Assembly (NCBI GenBank): GCA_020634315.1 | Contig: JACKBV010000005.1 | Span: 62,001 to 126,000 of the forward strand | Reading direction: 5' to 3' | Source of the DNA: Ardenticatenaceae bacterium | GTDB lineage: Bacteria; Chloroflexota; Anaerolineae; Promineifilales; Promineifilaceae | Length of the DNA stretch: 64,000 nt | Shown here: positions 1 to 7,921 of the stretch, one piece after another | Layout of the letters: the number at the start of each line of letters is the position of its first letter | Numbering within the stretch: the stretch's first letter is position 1 | The notes under the pieces: model-generated | The model's input: only the letters and a program-made list of their open reading frames with translations | Told to the model about the DNA's origin: nothing | Databases searched by the model: none | Made by a program: the position numbers and the translations under genes

Positions 1-981
1 ATGACAGGCGCTACCGGTTTTTTGGGTCATAACTTGATCCCTCAGTTGTTGGCGGCAGGGTATCAGGTACGTGCCCTGGTGCGCCCCACCAGTGATACGG
101 CGTTTTTGCAGCAATTGGGTGTGGAGCTGGCGGTGGCTGAAGATGTTAGTGATCAAACGGCCGTTTCCGCTGCCTGCCAGGGATGCGATCAAGTCATTCA
201 CGCCGCCGGGCATTTTCGTTTTTGGGGCGATTTGCCCACCTTCTGGCAAACCAATGTCGGGGGAACAACGGCCGTTTTGAATGCGGCACTGCAAGCCAAT
301 GTGACGCGTTTTGTCCATGTTTCCACCATCGTCGTCGCCGGTCATGTTCCGTCTGGCACCATCGTTGATGAAGAAGTGCTCACACAGCCCCTCGATCATT
401 ATCAGCGTACCAAGCTAGAAGCTGAACAATTGGCTCTGGCGTATCATCGTGAACGCGGGTTGCCCGTTATCGTCCTGCGCCCTGGCGCGTTTTATGGCCC
501 CTGGGGACATTACGCATTTAATCGCCTCTTTTTTGAAGAACCGTTGCGCGGTTGGCGCATTAAGGTTGACGGCGGGCAGCACATCACTTTTCCGGTTTTT
601 GTGCCCGATGTGGCCCAGGCCATTATGCTTGCTTTGCGAAACGGCCGTATCGGCGAAATTTACAACATTTGCGGTCAATCATTGCCCCATCAAATCGTCA
701 ACGACATTGTCAGTGACTTGGCCGGTATTAGCCATTGGCGTTTCAATATCCCCACATCGGCCGTTGTCTTATTGGCGCGTATTTGGACAGCCTTGTCTCG
801 CTTCACGCGCCGCGAGCCATACTATCCCATCAACCTGGCTCCCTACGTTTTCCAGGATTGGCAAGTGAGCACGACTAAAGCAGAGCAAGAGATGGGCTTC
901 CAACCAACGCCTTTTGCGCAGGGAGCCAAAATCACCCTGGATTGGTATCATGAACAAGGATTATTTCGGCGTCGCAAGTGA
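1..981 (+). CDS. NAD-dependent epimerase/dehydratase (5' end probably cut by window)
   Basis: An extended short-chain dehydrogenase of the NAD-dependent epimerase / dihydroflavonol-4-reductase type. The first residues MTGATGFLGHNL form the Rossmann GxxGxxG loop, which normally follows a short beta strand, so the true start probably lies a few codons upstream of the window. The catalytic Tyr-x3-Lys is seen as YQRTK near residue 134, and VLRPGAFYGPWG is the conserved segment after it. The substrate is probably a nucleotide sugar or similar, but this cannot be read from sequence. It ends overlapping the next reading frame by a few bases, suggesting cotranscription with nnr. Confidence 0.85.
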   Translation: MTGATGFLGHNLIPQLLAAGYQVRALVRPTSDTAFLQQLGVELAVAEDVSDQTAVSAACQGCDQVIHAAGHFRFWGDLPTFWQTNVGGTTAVLNAALQANVTRFVHVSTIVVAGHVPSGTIVDEEVLTQPLDHYQRTKLEAEQLALAYHRERGLPVIVLRPGAFYGPWGHYAFNRLFFEEPLRGWRIKVDGGQHITFPVFVPDVAQAIMLALRNGRIGEIYNICGQSLPHQIVNDIVSDLAGISHWRFNIPTSAVVLLARIWTALSRFTRREPYYPINLAPYVFQDWQVSTTKAEQEMGFQPTPFAQGAKITLDWYHEQGLFRRRK

Positions 982-1001
982 TCGTGGTAAGGGGTGCAAT
1001 T

Positions 1002-2663
1002 ATGTCAATCAAAGTATTTAGCGTTGCGGAAATGGTTGCGGCTGAAAAAGCGGCACATGCCAGCGGTGTTGCTTACAGCCAGATGATGGAGGCGGCCGGC
1101 TGGCGCGTTGCTGAGGCCGTTATTGCCCGGTATCCTGTCGAAGGGCGAAACATCCTTATTCTGGTTGGCCCAGGGAATAACGGCGGTGATGGCCTGGTTG
1201 CCGGGCGTTATCTGGCAGAAGCGGGCGCGAATATTGCCTTTTACCTGTTTCGCCCACGGGATGCGCAAAGCGACGCAAACTATGCCAAAATACAGCAAAT
1301 GGGCTTGTTTGCCATAGAAGCGGAATACGACCAGCAGTTTCGCGCCTTGCGCACTCGACTCAATGTCACTGACTTATTGATTGATGCTTTGCTTGGTACG
1401 GGTGTCAGCCGCCCCATTAAGGGTGATATGGCGACCTTGTTGCAGCAGGTGCAGACGGGTTTACAAGAGCGTGCCGCTCTTCATGGAGAGCAGACGCAAT
1501 TAGGTCTGGTCAGTATTGCCGAAGTGCAGGCTCCCCCGGTTTCTACGGTCAATCGCCCCGGACGCTCCACGCCGCGACCCATTGTTGTGGCGGTGGATTG
1601 CCCCAGCGGGTTAAACTGCGACACGGGCGCATTGGACGCTTTGGCTGTGTCGGCGGATTTAACCGTTACGTTTGCCGGGCCAAAACGGGGTCATTTTCAA
1701 TTTCCGGGCGCGGCGGCTTGTGGCGAATTGGTGGTTGCTGACATTGGGATTGGCGGGGCAATTCCCGCTATGCCTGATGTGCCGGTGTCGTTGATGACGG
1801 CCGTTTCCGCGCGTGACATGCTGCCGCAACGGCCGTTGCAAGGCCACAAAAGCACCTTTGGCTGGGTATTCATCGCTGCCGGATCACAAGATTATTGGGG
1901 GGCGCCGGTGTTGGCTGCTCGTGGCGCATATCGTGTCGGAGCCGGGCTGGTTGCCCTGGCCGTGCCCGAACGTATTCGCGCGACCATTGCGGCCCAAATC
2001 CCCGAAGCGACGTATCCGGCTGTTCGTGAGCAGCACCTATTGGGTGTTGAGAGTGCGCGTTTGTTGCTCAAGCAAATCGGCCGTTACAAAGCCTTGCTTA
2101 TTGGCCCTGGGCTGGGCGACGCGGCCGAATTTATGGAAGTGTTGTGCAGACCCGACGGCCCGGTGCCTGATTTGCCGCCGTTGGTTGTTGATGCTGATGG
2201 TCTCAATTTGCTGGCACGCATGGCTAATTGGCCGCAGCGTTTGCCCGCGCACACCGTCTTGACCCCGCATCCGGGGGAGATGGCGCGTTTGTTGGGAGTT
2301 GAGACGCTGCCCGCAGACCGCATTGAGTTGGCGCGAACGCAGGCGGCGGCGTGGGGACATGTGGTCGTGTTGAAAGGGGCGTATACGGTGGTGGCTGCGC
2401 CAAACGGCCGTTGCCACATCATCCCCTTTGCCAATCCAATCTTGGGCACGGCTGGCAGCGGCGATGTCTTGGCTGGTGTCATTGCCGGATTGTTGGCGCA
2501 AGGATTAGCGGCATATGAAGCGGCCGTTTTGGGGGCATATCTCCATGGCGCGGCGGGACAATTAGCCAGCGCCAAAATGGGAGATGCTGGCTTGTTGGCT
2601 GGCGAGTTGGCAGATTGGCTGCCACAAGTGCGCCATACCCTGCGCGGGACGGGTTCGTCATAA
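1002..2663 (+). CDS. nnr: Bifunctional NAD(P)H-hydrate epimerase / ADP-dependent dehydratase
   Basis: Repairs hydrated NAD(P)H: the N-terminal YjeF_N domain epimerises the R form and the C-terminal ribokinase-like domain dehydrates the S form using ADP. VGPGNNGGDGLVAGR (about residues 55-70) is the YjeF_N signature. LTPHPGEMARLLG and GTAGSGDVLAGVIAGL mark the C-terminal kinase-fold domain. The fused length is normal for the family. ATG 1002 is preferred to the upstream in-frame GTG at 978 because an AAGGGG ribosome site sits about 6 bases before it and the protein then begins MSIKVFSVAEM. It carries several HIP palindromes. A terminator hairpin follows. Confidence 0.95.
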   Translation: MSIKVFSVAEMVAAEKAAHASGVAYSQMMEAAGWRVAEAVIARYPVEGRNILILVGPGNNGGDGLVAGRYLAEAGANIAFYLFRPRDAQSDANYAKIQQMGLFAIEAEYDQQFRALRTRLNVTDLLIDALLGTGVSRPIKGDMATLLQQVQTGLQERAALHGEQTQLGLVSIAEVQAPPVSTVNRPGRSTPRPIVVAVDCPSGLNCDTGALDALAVSADLTVTFAGPKRGHFQFPGAAACGELVVADIGIGGAIPAMPDVPVSLMTAVSARDMLPQRPLQGHKSTFGWVFIAAGSQDYWGAPVLAARGAYRVGAGLVALAVPERIRATIAAQIPEATYPAVREQHLLGVESARLLLKQIGRYKALLIGPGLGDAAEFMEVLCRPDGPVPDLPPLVVDADGLNLLARMANWPQRLPAHTVLTPHPGEMARLLGVETLPADRIELARTQAAAWGHVVVLKGAYTVVAAPNGRCHIIPFANPILGTAGSGDVLAGVIAGLLAQGLAAYEAAVLGAYLHGAAGQLASAKMGDAGLLAGELADWLPQVRHTLRGTGSS

Positions 2664-2674
2664 ACGAGAAGATT

Positions 2675-2708
2675 TTCCGGGAGGTCAAAAAGCCTCTCGG
2701 AAGTTTTT
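2675..2708 (+). terminator. Rho-independent terminator after nnr
   Basis: A 10-bp stem (TTCCGGGAGG with CCTCTCGGAA, one G-T wobble) with an 8-base loop is followed by GTTTTT. It sits 12 bases after the nnr stop. The stem sequence belongs to the same CCTCCGGGAGG family that recurs near 16 kb. Confidence 0.75.
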
Positions 2709-2869
2709 GGGGCTGGGGATGCAAATTGCCGTAAAGGCATACATTTTTTATAATTTCAGCAGCCATCCAGCCAGAAAGTGACTTTTCTGGCACATTTCAT
2801 GACAGCACGCAGACATAAACGACCCGACGAACGAGCCATAGATTGGCTGCTCGGGCAAAGGAGTGATTT

Positions 2870-3307
2870 ATGAAGGTTAGCGGTATTCTCTCAATCAAGC
2901 CTGGTGATGTCATTACAGCCCATCCACAACAAACCATTCAAGAGGCAATTGGTATTCTGGCTGCGCGTAATATTGGCGCGTTGTTGATTGTTGATGATGT
3001 TGGTAAATTGGTCGGCATCCTTTCCGAACGGGATATTGTGCGTAAGGCTGTTATGCACAAGGGTGTTTTTGATTTACCGGTGGCCGAGGTGATGACGACG
3101 CATGTTGTCACCGCTTTACCACAAGATGATTTGATGTCTGTGGCCCACACAATGACTGAAAAGCGATTCCGCCACATGCCCATTCTCGACAGCGATGGCG
3201 AATTGATTGGCATGATTTCAATTGGCGATGTGTTGAAAGCGCAGCGGGACAAATATCGCGGCGAAATTGATACGCTAGAAACGCAGTTGATGGCGGATGA
3301 AGATTAG
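2870..3307 (+). CDS. CBS-domain pair protein
   Basis: A 145-residue stand-alone tandem CBS protein. CBS pairs bind adenosine nucleotides and act as energy or ligand sensors, but here no effector domain is attached. CBS1 (about residues 8-63) contains GALLIVDDVGKLVGILSERD; CBS2 (about 70-128) contains RHMPILDSDGELIGMISIGD. The start is supported by AAAGGAGTG seven bases upstream. It stands between nnr and the ferredoxin reductase with about 80-200 bp gaps, so joint transcription is uncertain. Similar small CBS proteins in other bacteria have no fixed function. Confidence 0.9.
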   Translation: MKVSGILSIKPGDVITAHPQQTIQEAIGILAARNIGALLIVDDVGKLVGILSERDIVRKAVMHKGVFDLPVAEVMTTHVVTALPQDDLMSVAHTMTEKRFRHMPILDSDGELIGMISIGDVLKAQRDKYRGEIDTLETQLMADED

Positions 3308-3387
3308 CAGTAAGCCATGAGCCGCTAAGAAAGCGCGGCGTATGGTCTACAAAATTTATTTCCACTGAACACAGGAAGGAGCTAACT

Positions 3388-4788
3388 ATGTCTGAAGTCG
3401 GTACAGCAGAAAACCCGTTGCGGGTGGCGATTATTGGCGCCGGTCCGGCCGGGTTTTATGCGGCGGAGCATTTATTCAAGCAAAAAATGGCGGTGCAGGT
3501 GGACATGTATGATCGTTTGCCAACGCCGTTTGGTTTGGTGCGCAATGGCGTCGCCCCTGATCATCAAAAGATTAAGTCGGTAACGGCCGTTTTCGACCGC
3601 ACCGCCAAAAAACCAGGGTTCCGTTTCTTTGGCAACGTTGAACTGGGGCGCGATGTGAGTGTGGACGACCTGCGTGACCATTATCACCAGATTGTTTATA
3701 CAACTGGAGCACAAACAGATCGCGCTTTAAATGTTCCCGGAGCAGACCTGGAAGGGCATCACCCGGCCACTGAATTTGTCGCCTGGTATAACGGCCACCC
3801 CGATTTCCGCGATTTGCAATTTGATCTCTCTCAAGAAAAAGTGGCCGTTATCGGCATCGGCAACGTTGCTATGGATGTTGCCCGTATTTTGTGCCGCACC
3901 CCTGCCGAATTGGCGCAAACAGACATTGCCGACTACGCGTTGGAAGCGTTGAGCAAAAGCAACGTGAAAGAGGTCTATGTGTTGGGGCGGCGTGGCCCGG
4001 CGCAGGCTGCCTTCACCACGCCAGAAATTAAAGAACTGGGGGAGATGGAGGACACTGACACCTTCACCATTTCCGACGAAGTGGAACTGGACTCGCTCAG
4101 CGAAGCCTCTTTGGCGGAAAGCGCGGATCGCGGCGCGATGCGCAAAGTGGAAATTATCCAGAGCTACGCGCAAAATCAATCGACCGGTAAGTCGCGTAAA
4201 TTATTTGTGCGTTTTCTGGTTTCGCCCGTTGAACTGTACGGTGATGAGCACGGCCACGTGAAAGCGATGAAACTGGTACACAATGAATTGTACAAAACTG
4301 ATGCCGGTTCGTTGCGGCCACGCGCTACCGAGAGAACGGAAGTGATTGAGGTTGGCCTTGTTTTCCGTTCAATTGGGTATCGCGGTGTTCCTTTGTCGGG
4401 TGTCCCTTTTAATGACAGTTGGGGTGTGATTTTGAATGATAACGGCCGTGTTATTCATCCTGACACCAAGGAGCCGGTAACTGGTGAATATACGGCCGGT
4501 TGGGTGAAACGTGGCCCCAGCGGCGTTATTGGCACCAATAAGCCGGATTCTGTGGCGACGGTGGACTTGATGATGGCTGATTTGCAAAACGGCCGTTACC
4601 TGCACCCAACGCATCCTGAAGCAGAGGCTATCGCCAGCTTGATTGCCGAACGCCAGCCGCAATTCTTTAGCTATGCGGATTGGCAGAAGTTAGACGAGCT
4701 TGAAACGGCAAAAGGGGCGGAACTTGGCCGCCCGCGCCTTAAATTTACCTGCGTCGAAGATATGCTTGCCGCCGTTGGCAAAGCATAA
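3388..4788 (+). CDS. Ferredoxin/adrenodoxin-type NADP+ reductase, FprA-like
   Basis: A flavoprotein of the adrenodoxin-reductase family that moves electrons between NADPH and ferredoxin. The FAD Rossmann loop is IIGAGPAGFYAAE near residue 15. The NADPH loop is GIGNVAMDVARIL near residue 156, followed by LGRRGPAQAAFTTPE. GWVKRGPSGVIGTNK near residue 372 is the family C-terminal signature. The 466-residue length is usual. AAGGAG lies just upstream of ATG. A strong terminator ends the unit at 4795-4835. A soluble cytosolic location is expected. Its ferredoxin partner is not in the window; the AOR at 23-25 kb is another ferredoxin user. Confidence 0.93.
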   Translation: MSEVGTAENPLRVAIIGAGPAGFYAAEHLFKQKMAVQVDMYDRLPTPFGLVRNGVAPDHQKIKSVTAVFDRTAKKPGFRFFGNVELGRDVSVDDLRDHYHQIVYTTGAQTDRALNVPGADLEGHHPATEFVAWYNGHPDFRDLQFDLSQEKVAVIGIGNVAMDVARILCRTPAELAQTDIADYALEALSKSNVKEVYVLGRRGPAQAAFTTPEIKELGEMEDTDTFTISDEVELDSLSEASLAESADRGAMRKVEIIQSYAQNQSTGKSRKLFVRFLVSPVELYGDEHGHVKAMKLVHNELYKTDAGSLRPRATERTEVIEVGLVFRSIGYRGVPLSGVPFNDSWGVILNDNGRVIHPDTKEPVTGEYTAGWVKRGPSGVIGTNKPDSVATVDLMMADLQNGRYLHPTHPEAEAIASLIAERQPQFFSYADWQKLDELETAKGAELGRPRLKFTCVEDMLAAVGKA

Positions 4789-4794
4789 GATGGC

Positions 4795-4835
4795 AAGGGT
4801 GAGGCGTGATGGATGACTCCTCACCCTTTATTTTT
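4795..4835 (+). terminator. Strong terminator flush against the RNase H start codon
   Basis: A perfect 10-bp stem AAGGGTGAGG / CCTCACCCTT with a 14-base loop is followed by TATTTTT. The last T of the tract is only 3 bases before the ATG of the next gene, so that gene has essentially no room for its own Shine-Dalgarno sequence. Confidence 0.85.
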
Positions 4836-4837
4836 CT

Positions 4838-5719
4838 ATGAATGTAACGATTTACAGCGATGGCGGTGCGGATCCCAACCCTGGCATTGGCGGCTGGGCT
4901 GCTATTTTGCGCTATGGTGAACACGAGAAGGTGTTGACGGGGAACGACCCCCATGCCACCAACAACCGCATGGAATTGCAGGCGGCTATTGCGGCGTTGC
5001 AGGCTTTGAAACGGCCGTGTCAGATCGAATTCCACACCGATTCCGAATATTTACGGCAAGGTATCACACAATGGATTGAAAAATGGGCGGCCAATAACTG
5101 GAAACTCAAAGGGGGGAAACCTGTTTCCAACGATGATTTGTGGCAGCAGCTTTGGCCGCTCACAAAAAAACATACCATTTCCTGGCATTGGGTGAAGGGA
5201 CACGCCGGTGATCCCTTAAATGAGATGGTCGATACGTTGGCGCGGCAGGCGCGTCTGGCTATTACACCGCATGCCCAAGTTTCCGCAGATGCGGCGCGTG
5301 CCTACATTCGCGCGTCGTGCAAAGGCAATCCTGGCCCTGGCGGGTGGGGCGTCGTGTTGGAGCATGGCGACGATACCCGGCAAACCAGCGGCGCTGAGCC
5401 GCAGACCACGAACAACCGCATGGAAGTGATGGCGGCCATTGAGGCGTTGTTGTTGCTGCCTCCTGGCAGTTCGGTGCAAATCTTCACCACGTCAGATTAT
5501 CTTTTTCAGGGAGCAACGAAGTGGATTCATGGTTGGCGCAAGCGCAACTGGCAAAAACAGGATGGGAAACCGGTTGCCAATGGTGAATTGTGGCAGGCGC
5601 TTGATCAGTTGATGGGGAATTACAATGTCCGGTGGATTAATGCAAAAAATCTGCCAGAGCCGTCACCGGCCCTGGCAGAAGCTGCAAAACTCGCTGCGGA
5701 TGCCACCCAATTTGCTTGA
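4838..5719 (+). CDS. rnhA: Tandem RNase HI: active N-domain plus degenerate second RNase H domain
   Basis: Degrades the RNA strand of RNA-DNA hybrids. Residues 1-140 form a complete RNase HI with D8 (YSDGG), E46 (NNRMEL), D68 (HTDSEY), H122 (VKGHAGD) and D132 (NEMVDTLA), matching the E. coli catalytic set with an offset of two. Residues about 145-293 repeat the fold (CKGNPGPGGWG, TTNNRMEV, a WIHGWRKRNW segment parallel to WIEKWAANNW). In this copy the first Asp is replaced by Arg (AYIRAS), the third by Thr (FTTSDYL), and the final Asp/His region is lost, so it should be catalytically dead. No Shine-Dalgarno is visible before ATG. The second domain may bind hybrids. Confidence 0.93.
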   Translation: MNVTIYSDGGADPNPGIGGWAAILRYGEHEKVLTGNDPHATNNRMELQAAIAALQALKRPCQIEFHTDSEYLRQGITQWIEKWAANNWKLKGGKPVSNDDLWQQLWPLTKKHTISWHWVKGHAGDPLNEMVDTLARQARLAITPHAQVSADAARAYIRASCKGNPGPGGWGVVLEHGDDTRQTSGAEPQTTNNRMEVMAAIEALLLLPPGSSVQIFTTSDYLFQGATKWIHGWRKRNWQKQDGKPVANGELWQALDQLMGNYNVRWINAKNLPEPSPALAEAAKLAADATQFA

Positions 5720-5741
5720 ATAGACATCTTTGTAAATGAAA

Positions 5742-5960
5742 CTATAAGTCGCGGACGTAGCGGCAGGTGGCGTGCAAAAAGCCCATTTCGCCGATGGGGG
5801 GCATTAGCTGCATGACTTCAATGATTTCAAAAACGTGCCCATCAAAACTGACTTCATCTCCAGCTTGTGGCTTTTCATCGACATTAATAATTGCGCCAGG
5901 ATGTTCTCCACCTTGCACCACATAACTGACTTTATAGAAAGTGACATTGTCGTCAATCAT
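5742..5960 (-). CDS. Small hypothetical protein (72 aa)
   Basis: Not recognised. A short soluble-looking acidic protein with alternating hydrophobic residues suggestive of a small beta-barrel or beta-sheet fold (VTFYKVSYVV, VSFDGHVFEIIEVM). It lies 15 bp downstream of the cNMP-binding gene on the same strand, so the two are probably cotranscribed. It converges on RNase H with a 22-bp gap. It is kept as a real gene because of its compact operon position and plausible amino-acid composition. No cysteine or histidine cluster is visible that would hint at metal binding. Confidence 0.65.
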   Translation of the reverse strand: MIDDNVTFYKVSYVVQGGEHPGAIINVDEKPQAGDEVSFDGHVFEIIEVMQLMPPIGEMGFLHATCRYVRDL

Positions 5961-5975
5961 TTCCCATTACTCCAT

Positions 5976-6416
5976 CTATAACTCGGCCAGATTGCGGTGA
6001 CGTAATTTGAAGGACACATCAATTGCCATGTTGCGCATGGCAATGTAACCAATGTGATAGTTTTCCTGGCAAAGCTTGTAAAAGTCACCACTTTCAATGA
6101 GGTAAAGTGTCGCTCCTTCCTTTGTGGCGCGTACGGAAGCGGAACGATACCCTTGATCAATGAGTGCCATTTCACCAATCACTTGCCCTTTCCCCAATAC
6201 CACCAGGCTGCGTGCATTCTCTAATCCTTGAATATACACTTCTACGGCCCCTTCTGCGACCACGTACATTTGTGTGCCTGTGGTATTCTGCTGAATAATC
6301 TGGTCGCCGGGGGTAACTTTTAACTCTGTACAAATAGCAGCCACCGCATCCATTTCTGCTGGTGTCAGGCCATTAAAAAGCTGCACTCGTTTAAAAAGCT
6401 CGGTCGAAACCGGCAT
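5976..6416 (-). CDS. Cyclic nucleotide-binding domain protein (no DNA-binding domain)
   Basis: A 146-residue single cNMP-binding domain of the Crp/Fnr sensor type. LFNGLTPAEMDAVA begins the domain and GQVIGEMALIDQGYRSASVRA is the phosphate-binding cassette with the expected Gly-Glu and Arg-Ser. No helix-turn-helix follows, so it is not a transcription factor by itself. It probably acts as a ligand-responsive partner of another protein. AAGGAGG is present just upstream of ATG (seen as cctcctt on the + strand at 6422). The next small gene follows in the same direction. Confidence 0.88.
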   Translation of the reverse strand: MPVSTELFKRVQLFNGLTPAEMDAVAAICTELKVTPGDQIIQQNTTGTQMYVVAEGAVEVYIQGLENARSLVVLGKGQVIGEMALIDQGYRSASVRATKEGATLYLIESGDFYKLCQENYHIGYIAMRNMAIDVSFKLRHRNLAEL

Positions 6417-6513
6417 GACAACCTCCTTCTTGGGAATGAATGAAGAATGGCAAGCACTTTATCAGGGCTTACAATTTTCTACTAGGTAGATTTTACCATA
6501 ATCCAGAAAAATA

Positions 6514-6541
6514 TTGACATTTACCTGGTAGTTGGTAAAAT
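6514..6541 (+). promoter_or_regulatory. Promoter of tRNA-Leu
   Basis: TTGACA (6514-6519), 16-base spacer, TAAAAT (6536-6541), with the tRNA 5' end 15 bases further. The -10 box is inside one arm of an 11-bp inverted repeat, AGATTTTACCA (6488-6498) and TGGTAAAATCT (6533-6543). Confidence 0.75.
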
Positions 6542-6555
6542 CTCGAACACTTCCT

Positions 6556-6639
<84 letters not shown>

Positions 6640-6640
6640 T

Positions 6641-6676
6641 AAACGGCCGTTTCTAATCAAGAAACGGCCGTTTTTT
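6641..6676 (+). terminator. Terminator made from two AACGGCCGTT copies
   Basis: AAACGGCCGTTTC (6641-6653) and GAAACGGCCGTTT (6661-6673) form a perfect 13-bp stem with a 7-base loop, followed by TTTTTT. It begins two bases after the tRNA. Two members of the interspersed palindrome family have thus been put to use as a transcription terminator. Confidence 0.88.
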
Positions 6677-6748
6677 CTTGTCCACACCCTCCCGATGCCA
6701 TCTTCCATCATTTGTAGCCGTGACAAGATGAATGACTCGAAATTTAGC

Positions 6749-6776
6749 TTGAGAAAAACAGTACAAACTGTATAAT
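6749..6776 (+). promoter_or_regulatory. Sigma70-type promoter for the repeat protein gene
   Basis: TTGAGA (6749-6754), 16-base spacer and a consensus TATAAT (6771-6776), about 40 bases upstream of the ATG at 6818. Confidence 0.7.
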
Positions 6777-6817
6777 TAACTCGCTTACAAGCTACACACC
6801 ACTAGAGGGATGCATCC

Positions 6818-7846
6818 ATGCTTATTTTTCTCATTGCTGTTGGTATTGTCATTTTGGTGATTGTTGTCGGTCTTGTTGTGGCCGGTGTCTTTTCCCAAAT
6901 GGATTCGATGGTTACAAAGGCGCAAAAAAGCGTTGAAACAACCGGTCAAGGTTACAAACCCGCTTTGTCGATGGGCTTTGCCATTGACCTGAATGCTGAT
7001 CCGGAAGCCCAAGTGCTTGAAGCACGACGGCTGGCGGCACAAAAGGCGGCAGCGCTGCCACGTGGGGCCAACATGGGGATCGGCCGTTTAGGGCATTCTA
7101 CCCTGAAGACGGCGTTTGCCGGAGTGAAAGACGATCCGATGACAGCAGCTAAAATAGCGGCTGTTCATGGTTGGGATGGTGTGCGCACGGGACCGGTGGC
7201 GGCAACGGCCGTTGCCGCGCCAGCCGCTGCGGCTGCGCCCGCTGCCTCTGGTGAAATCAACCTTGTGCCCGGTAAAGATTACCCCGTCATCGCCATCACC
7301 GACGATATGTCCGATGCCGAAAAGCGCAAAGCACGCATCGAAAATTCCAAAGCCAAATCGAAAGCGATGAAAGCAGCCAAAGAAGCGCAGAAAGCGGGCG
7401 GCGTTGTCGCCACTGCGGCTGCGCCTGCTGCCGCGGCCGCCCCTGTTGCGGCGGTTGCGCCTGCTGCCGCTGCTGGCATTCCCGAACCCAACTATATTGA
7501 GATCACCGACAGCATGTCTCCGGATGATGTGCGCAAAGCACGCATCCACAATTCCAAAGAACGTTCCAAATACAACAAGGCGCTCAAAGCTGCGGGCGTA
7601 GACCCCGAAGCGGCTGCCGCGCCAGCCGCCGCGCCCCAGCCTGTTGCCGCAGTCCAGGCCGCGCCTGCACCTGCGCCAACCGCAGATGCCGCATTGGCAG
7701 GCATTCCACAGCCAGACTACATTGAAATCACCGACAGCATGTCCGCCGACGATGTGCGTAAAGCACGTATCCAAAACGCCAAAGAACGCTCAAAATACAA
7801 CAAAGCACTTAAAGCAGCAGGTATCGATCCAAAATCCGTCGAGTAG
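6818..7846 (+). CDS. Membrane-anchored Ala/Pro-rich protein with three IEITDSMS-type repeats
   Basis: Family not recognised. Residues about 2-24 form one transmembrane helix (LIFLIAVGIVILVIVVGLVV). Three copies of a roughly 40-residue charged motif follow, each built as YxxI-ITDxMS-(D)-x-KARI-xNxK-xxSK (first diverged, second and third nearly identical with DDVRKARI, KERSKYNKALKAAG, DP). They are joined by Ala/Pro-rich flexible linkers like those between domains of pyruvate dehydrogenase E2. The repeat resembles a small helical binding module. Ribosome site AGAGGGA lies upstream and a terminator sits at 7880-7913. It is probably membrane-tethered, but the side of the membrane is undetermined. 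Confidence 0.8.
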   Translation: MLIFLIAVGIVILVIVVGLVVAGVFSQMDSMVTKAQKSVETTGQGYKPALSMGFAIDLNADPEAQVLEARRLAAQKAAALPRGANMGIGRLGHSTLKTAFAGVKDDPMTAAKIAAVHGWDGVRTGPVAATAVAAPAAAAAPAASGEINLVPGKDYPVIAITDDMSDAEKRKARIENSKAKSKAMKAAKEAQKAGGVVATAAAPAAAAAPVAAVAPAAAAGIPEPNYIEITDSMSPDDVRKARIHNSKERSKYNKALKAAGVDPEAAAAPAAAPQPVAAVQAAPAPAPTADAALAGIPQPDYIEITDSMSADDVRKARIQNAKERSKYNKALKAAGIDPKSVE

Positions 7847-7879
7847 TCGTGCCCCGATGATGTCGGGCATTATGATCCT

Positions 7880-7913
7880 AAACCGTCCTGAACTATTCTG
7901 GGCGGTTTTTATT
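7880..7913 (+). terminator. Terminator before uvrC
   Basis: The 9-bp stem AAACCGTCC / GGGCGGTTT (one G-T pair) with an 11-base loop is followed by TTTTTATTTT. It ends only about 8 bases before the uvrC ATG. Confidence 0.8.
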
Positions 7914-7921
7914 TTCTACTT

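Noticed and set aside
978..1001. Upstream GTG start for nnr
   Set aside because: ATG 1002 has a ribosome site at proper spacing and gives the usual N-terminus.
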